A DNA stretch of 50,031 nucleotides, from positions 1-50,031 of IMG/VR virus record IMGVR_UViG_3300009703_000029, one strand, 5' to 3'. Within the stretch, counting starts at the first letter, position 1; every line of letters begins with the position of its first letter. Below, piece after piece: positions 48,117 through 50,031 of the stretch. Made by a program: the position numbers and the translations under genes. The notes under the pieces were generated by a model. It was not told the DNA's origin. It made no database searches and saw only the letters and a program-made list of their open reading frames with translations. The stretch is from a virus.

Positions 48117-49667
48117 TTATCGTTTTCCTGCTAACTTAATGTCAAACTGCATCTTACCTAATTTAGGATTAGTACTTCCATCCATCTGAACCTTAAGATT
48201 CATATACCTACCTGTAGTTCTTACATCTAGTTTGTAGCCAGTAGTAGGATTAAATGTTTGTAAAGTATAAGACTTAGCATCAGTAAGATGTTGAGTAGCA
48301 GCTAAGCCTACTTTCACATTAGCTACTGAGTCTAACCAAATACCATTAATCCATTTGATGGCTGTGTTGTCTGTCAAGTTGTCATCTTCATGAACAAAGA
48401 AACCATCAGCTTCATAGGTAGTATTAGATAGTACTTGTAGCTTAGTGTCTGTAGGTTTAGCAGCATAAATAGCTAAGTTACCATCTTGTTCAGTTTCAAA
48501 GATATCTGTTAATCCTGGTAGAGTTCTCTTATGTAACTTCTTCTCATTGTAGTCATACACAAATGCTAAGTCACAGCCTAATGCTGTGTTAGTTGTTGAT
48601 GAGAAGCAGAACCATACTTCTTTATCTCTTGTTTGTTGGAAGCAGAAAGCTCTATCCTTTTCAGCTGGTTTAACTAAGTCAAAGATCGTGTCTTGGAAGA
48701 TTCCTTTCGCAATATCAGTCTTTTGAGATTGTCCATCGTGAATAAAGACACCATAATTACCGACAACCAAATGCTGAGCATCACCAATATTAGCAAAGCA
48801 GCGACTAGAATAGATCCCATCATCTTCAAAAATGCTTTCAAATGATAATACAAATGTATCTCCTGTTTCTGTTACTCGAATAACACTATCTGATTTGTAG
48901 GCAATAAAGAACTCACCTAACTGGCCACCATCTAATATCTTTCCTGGGGTCTCTACTGCGAATGCATCACCAGCTGTATTAGTAGTACTAGCTGTCCATT
49001 CAACATTAGTTAATGAACCAATACCTGTGATATGTGAAGACCATAGAATGTCTACTGGTAAGTTCACATCATCAGCTGTAGAAGAAGTATGTTCTTCAAA
49101 GATGTTCATAGCCATTAACCTATTACCAAAAGGCTTTAGACTTCTGGTTACTAATGCAGAACTATCACTATCTGTAGGCCAACTAGGTATTAAGTTTAAA
49201 CTACCTGAACTGATACCTGCATCTGTAAACATTGGTGGAGCATCTACTGCTGGATTAACGATCAGTAACTCATTGAACACAAATATCTGTGGTGGATAGA
49301 GATCATTGAAAGTAAACTTCAAAGAAGCTGTACTGTTAGTGATATCATTCCAAGTACTAGTATTAGTATTGTAGGTTACTACGTGTCCAAAGTTGTCAGT
49401 ACCTTTAACGATAAACGCTAAGATAAGGTAGTTATAACCTGCTGGAGTAAACTGAGTTACCGCCATAGCCTCACCACCAGATATTACTGCATCTGTATTG
49501 TGTAGTACAATGTCGTCAACAAAAGTATTGACACCTTGTACTGATCCGTCTTTACATCTTAAGTTGAGACAATCATTCCAAGCACCATCTGGTAAAGAAT
49601 GAGTAGGTACATCAGTAATAAGTCCTACTGCTGAGTAGTCTATCTCAGGGGTTGTCTTGAAAGGCAT
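48117..49667 (-). CDS. Tail nozzle/hub protein, beta-propeller (P22 gp10/T7 gp12-like), 516 aa
   Basis: ATG 49667 after TAGGAGACAAT. Repeated beta motifs with conserved aromatic turns (YNYLILAFIVKGTDNFGHVV, then IFVFNELLIVNPAVDAPPMF, then GEFFIAYKSDSVIRVTETGD). This resembles podovirus nozzle proteins that extend the tail below the adaptor. The start, MPFKTTPEIDYSAVG, is also typical. If the genome is circular it lies downstream of fibre genes. Confidence 0.7.
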   Translation of the reverse strand: MPFKTTPEIDYSAVGLITDVPTHSLPDGAWNDCLNLRCKDGSVQGVNTFVDDIVLHNTDAVISGGEAMAVTQFTPAGYNYLILAFIVKGTDNFGHVVTYNTNTSTWNDITNSTASLKFTFNDLYPPQIFVFNELLIVNPAVDAPPMFTDAGISSGSLNLIPSWPTDSDSSALVTRSLKPFGNRLMAMNIFEEHTSSTADDVNLPVDILWSSHITGIGSLTNVEWTASTTNTAGDAFAVETPGKILDGGQLGEFFIAYKSDSVIRVTETGDTFVLSFESIFEDDGIYSSRCFANIGDAQHLVVGNYGVFIHDGQSQKTDIAKGIFQDTIFDLVKPAEKDRAFCFQQTRDKEVWFCFSSTTNTALGCDLAFVYDYNEKKLHKRTLPGLTDIFETEQDGNLAIYAAKPTDTKLQVLSNTTYEADGFFVHEDDNLTDNTAIKWINGIWLDSVANVKVGLAATQHLTDAKSYTLQTFNPTTGYKLDVRTTGRYMNLKVQMDGSTNPKLGKMQFDIKLAGKR

Positions 49668-49675
49668 ATTGTCTC

Positions 49676-49834
49676 CTATTTAGTTTCACATACACAAACA
49701 CAAGGTTGCTTTGGTATGTCTTGGGCAGGAAACATCATCTGACTTCCTGCGGTCATCATTTGTTGTGGCATATTAAAGAAAGCATAAGTGCCTAACGACA
49801 CAACCATAGCACTCATTAATAATAATCTATTCAT
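49676..49834 (-). CDS. Small protein with an N-terminal membrane anchor, 52 aa
   Basis: MNRLLLMSAMVVSLGTYAFF is a signal-anchor-like helix. The rest is Met/Gln-rich with a Cys cluster near the end (PCVCVCETK). It is coupled by ATGA overlap to the gene upstream. By size and topology a lysis-type (spanin or holin-like) protein is possible but not shown. Confidence 0.5.
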   Translation of the reverse strand: MNRLLLMSAMVVSLGTYAFFNMPQQMMTAGSQMMFPAQDIPKQPCVCVCETK

Positions 49835-49905
49835 TTCTTCATCCTATGTTGAACATAACGCCATACAGGTTTCTGTTCAGTTCCGAAGTTAATCTTAATC
49901 ATCAT
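49831..49905 (-). CDS. Micro-protein, 24 aa
   Basis: ATG 49905, with stop overlapping the next start (ATGA). Basic (TEQKPVWRYVQHRMKK). AAGGG lies upstream inside the preceding gene. Supported mainly by the tight overlaps on both sides. Confidence 0.38.
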   Translation of the reverse strand: MMIKINFGTEQKPVWRYVQHRMKK

Positions 49906-50031
49906 TTACCCTTAGCCAACTGTGCACCAAAGTAGAATTCTATGATTAATGTCGCCCACTCAAACACCTCTGTTAGTTTAAGCATACCCTTAACGGTTAC
50001 ATACTCAATCTCATCTGAGGTTATCTGAATA
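49902..50031 (-). CDS. C-terminal end of a small protein cut by the window edge
   Basis: An open frame enters from the right edge (codon frame beginning at 50030) and ends 49902-49904, overlapping the next gene. The visible 42 residues contain a hydrophobic/aromatic segment (FEWATLIIEFYFGAQLA) and a Lys-rich end. It could be a membrane-associated lysis protein. The start is outside the window. Confidence 0.45.
   Translation of the reverse strand, partial: IQITSDEIEYVTVKGMLKLTEVFEWATLIIEFYFGAQLAKGK

Noticed and set aside
1-50031. Temperate lifestyle (integrase, repressor, attachment sites)
   Set aside because: No recombinase motif or CI/Cro-like repressor found. The winged-helix and tandem-HTH proteins lie within early/replication operons without an integration module.

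Overview
This window is most of the genome of a lytic, short-tailed (podovirus-like) bacteriophage. It has a terminase–portal–scaffold–capsid–adaptor series, ejection-type internal virion proteins, a T7-type RNA polymerase, primase, helicase, SSB, YqaJ/lambda-type exonuclease and a RusA-type resolvase. I see no integrase, repressor, tRNA or rRNA. The sequence is AT-rich by eye. DnaA boxes of the TTATCCACA type and SSB-type tails ending in D/E-[IV]-P-F suggest a proteobacterial, perhaps gamma-proteobacterial, host (inference). Neither end of the window is a natural genome end: a tail-fibre gene runs off the left edge and a small gene runs off the right edge.

Layout. (1) 1-11145, minus strand: small terminase, AT-hook-like 50-aa protein, large terminase, portal, two small proteins, scaffold, SU10/DUF5309-type capsid, terminator, then adaptor, baseplate/tail proteins and the fibre start. 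(2) 11146-11376: divergent control region with a 29-nt tandem repeat and two C6 tracts. (3) 11377-32048, plus strand: about fifty early and replication genes, mostly tiny and packed with AAGGAG-type ribosome sites and stop/start overlaps. Structured gene-free gaps at 11.9-12.6, 13.2-13.5, 25.7-25.9, 26.5 and 28.2-28.5 kb interrupt them. The 12.5 kb gap carries four DnaA boxes. (4) 32054-32092: strong bidirectional terminator between converging operons. (5) 32106-50031, minus strand: tail nozzle, fibre/tip proteins, internal virion proteins, a 1345-aa ejection protein and a 1039-aa protein. If the genome is circular or permuted, blocks 5 and 1 form one late operon in the order terminase to 1039-aa protein.

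Main discovery. The 1039-aa last gene of the virion operon carries the catalytic motifs of single-subunit T7/N4-type RNA polymerases (motif A Asp658; motif B R735-x3-K739-x7-Y747-G748; motif C region with Asp933). It is distinct from the canonical 809-aa RNA polymerase at 23278-25707. Its position among ejection proteins and its size, close to the N4 mini-vRNAP domain, suggest a compact virion-packaged RNA polymerase. Two families of hairpin-bearing repeats fit as promoters. Family H (ATGGACAC ... GTGTCCAT, four copies) lies 36-49 nt upstream of early start codons. Family P (CTATAAGGACACAATAGG and variants, four copies) has the core CACAATAG, one base from the T7/SP6 core CACTATAG. The proposed logic is N4-like: injected vRNAP for early genes, the 809-aa RNAP for middle genes, host RNAP for late genes. 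It is an inference that needs testing.

Other points. No DNA polymerase is encoded in the window. DnaA boxes, two SSB-like proteins and a 52-aa protein ending in an SSB-tip mimic suggest recruitment of host replication proteins. Gene-free gaps contain a 9-bp kissing-loop candidate downstream of the RNAP gene and an H-type pseudoknot candidate in the helicase leader. The 1345-aa ejection protein begins with a staphylococcal-nuclease-like motif.
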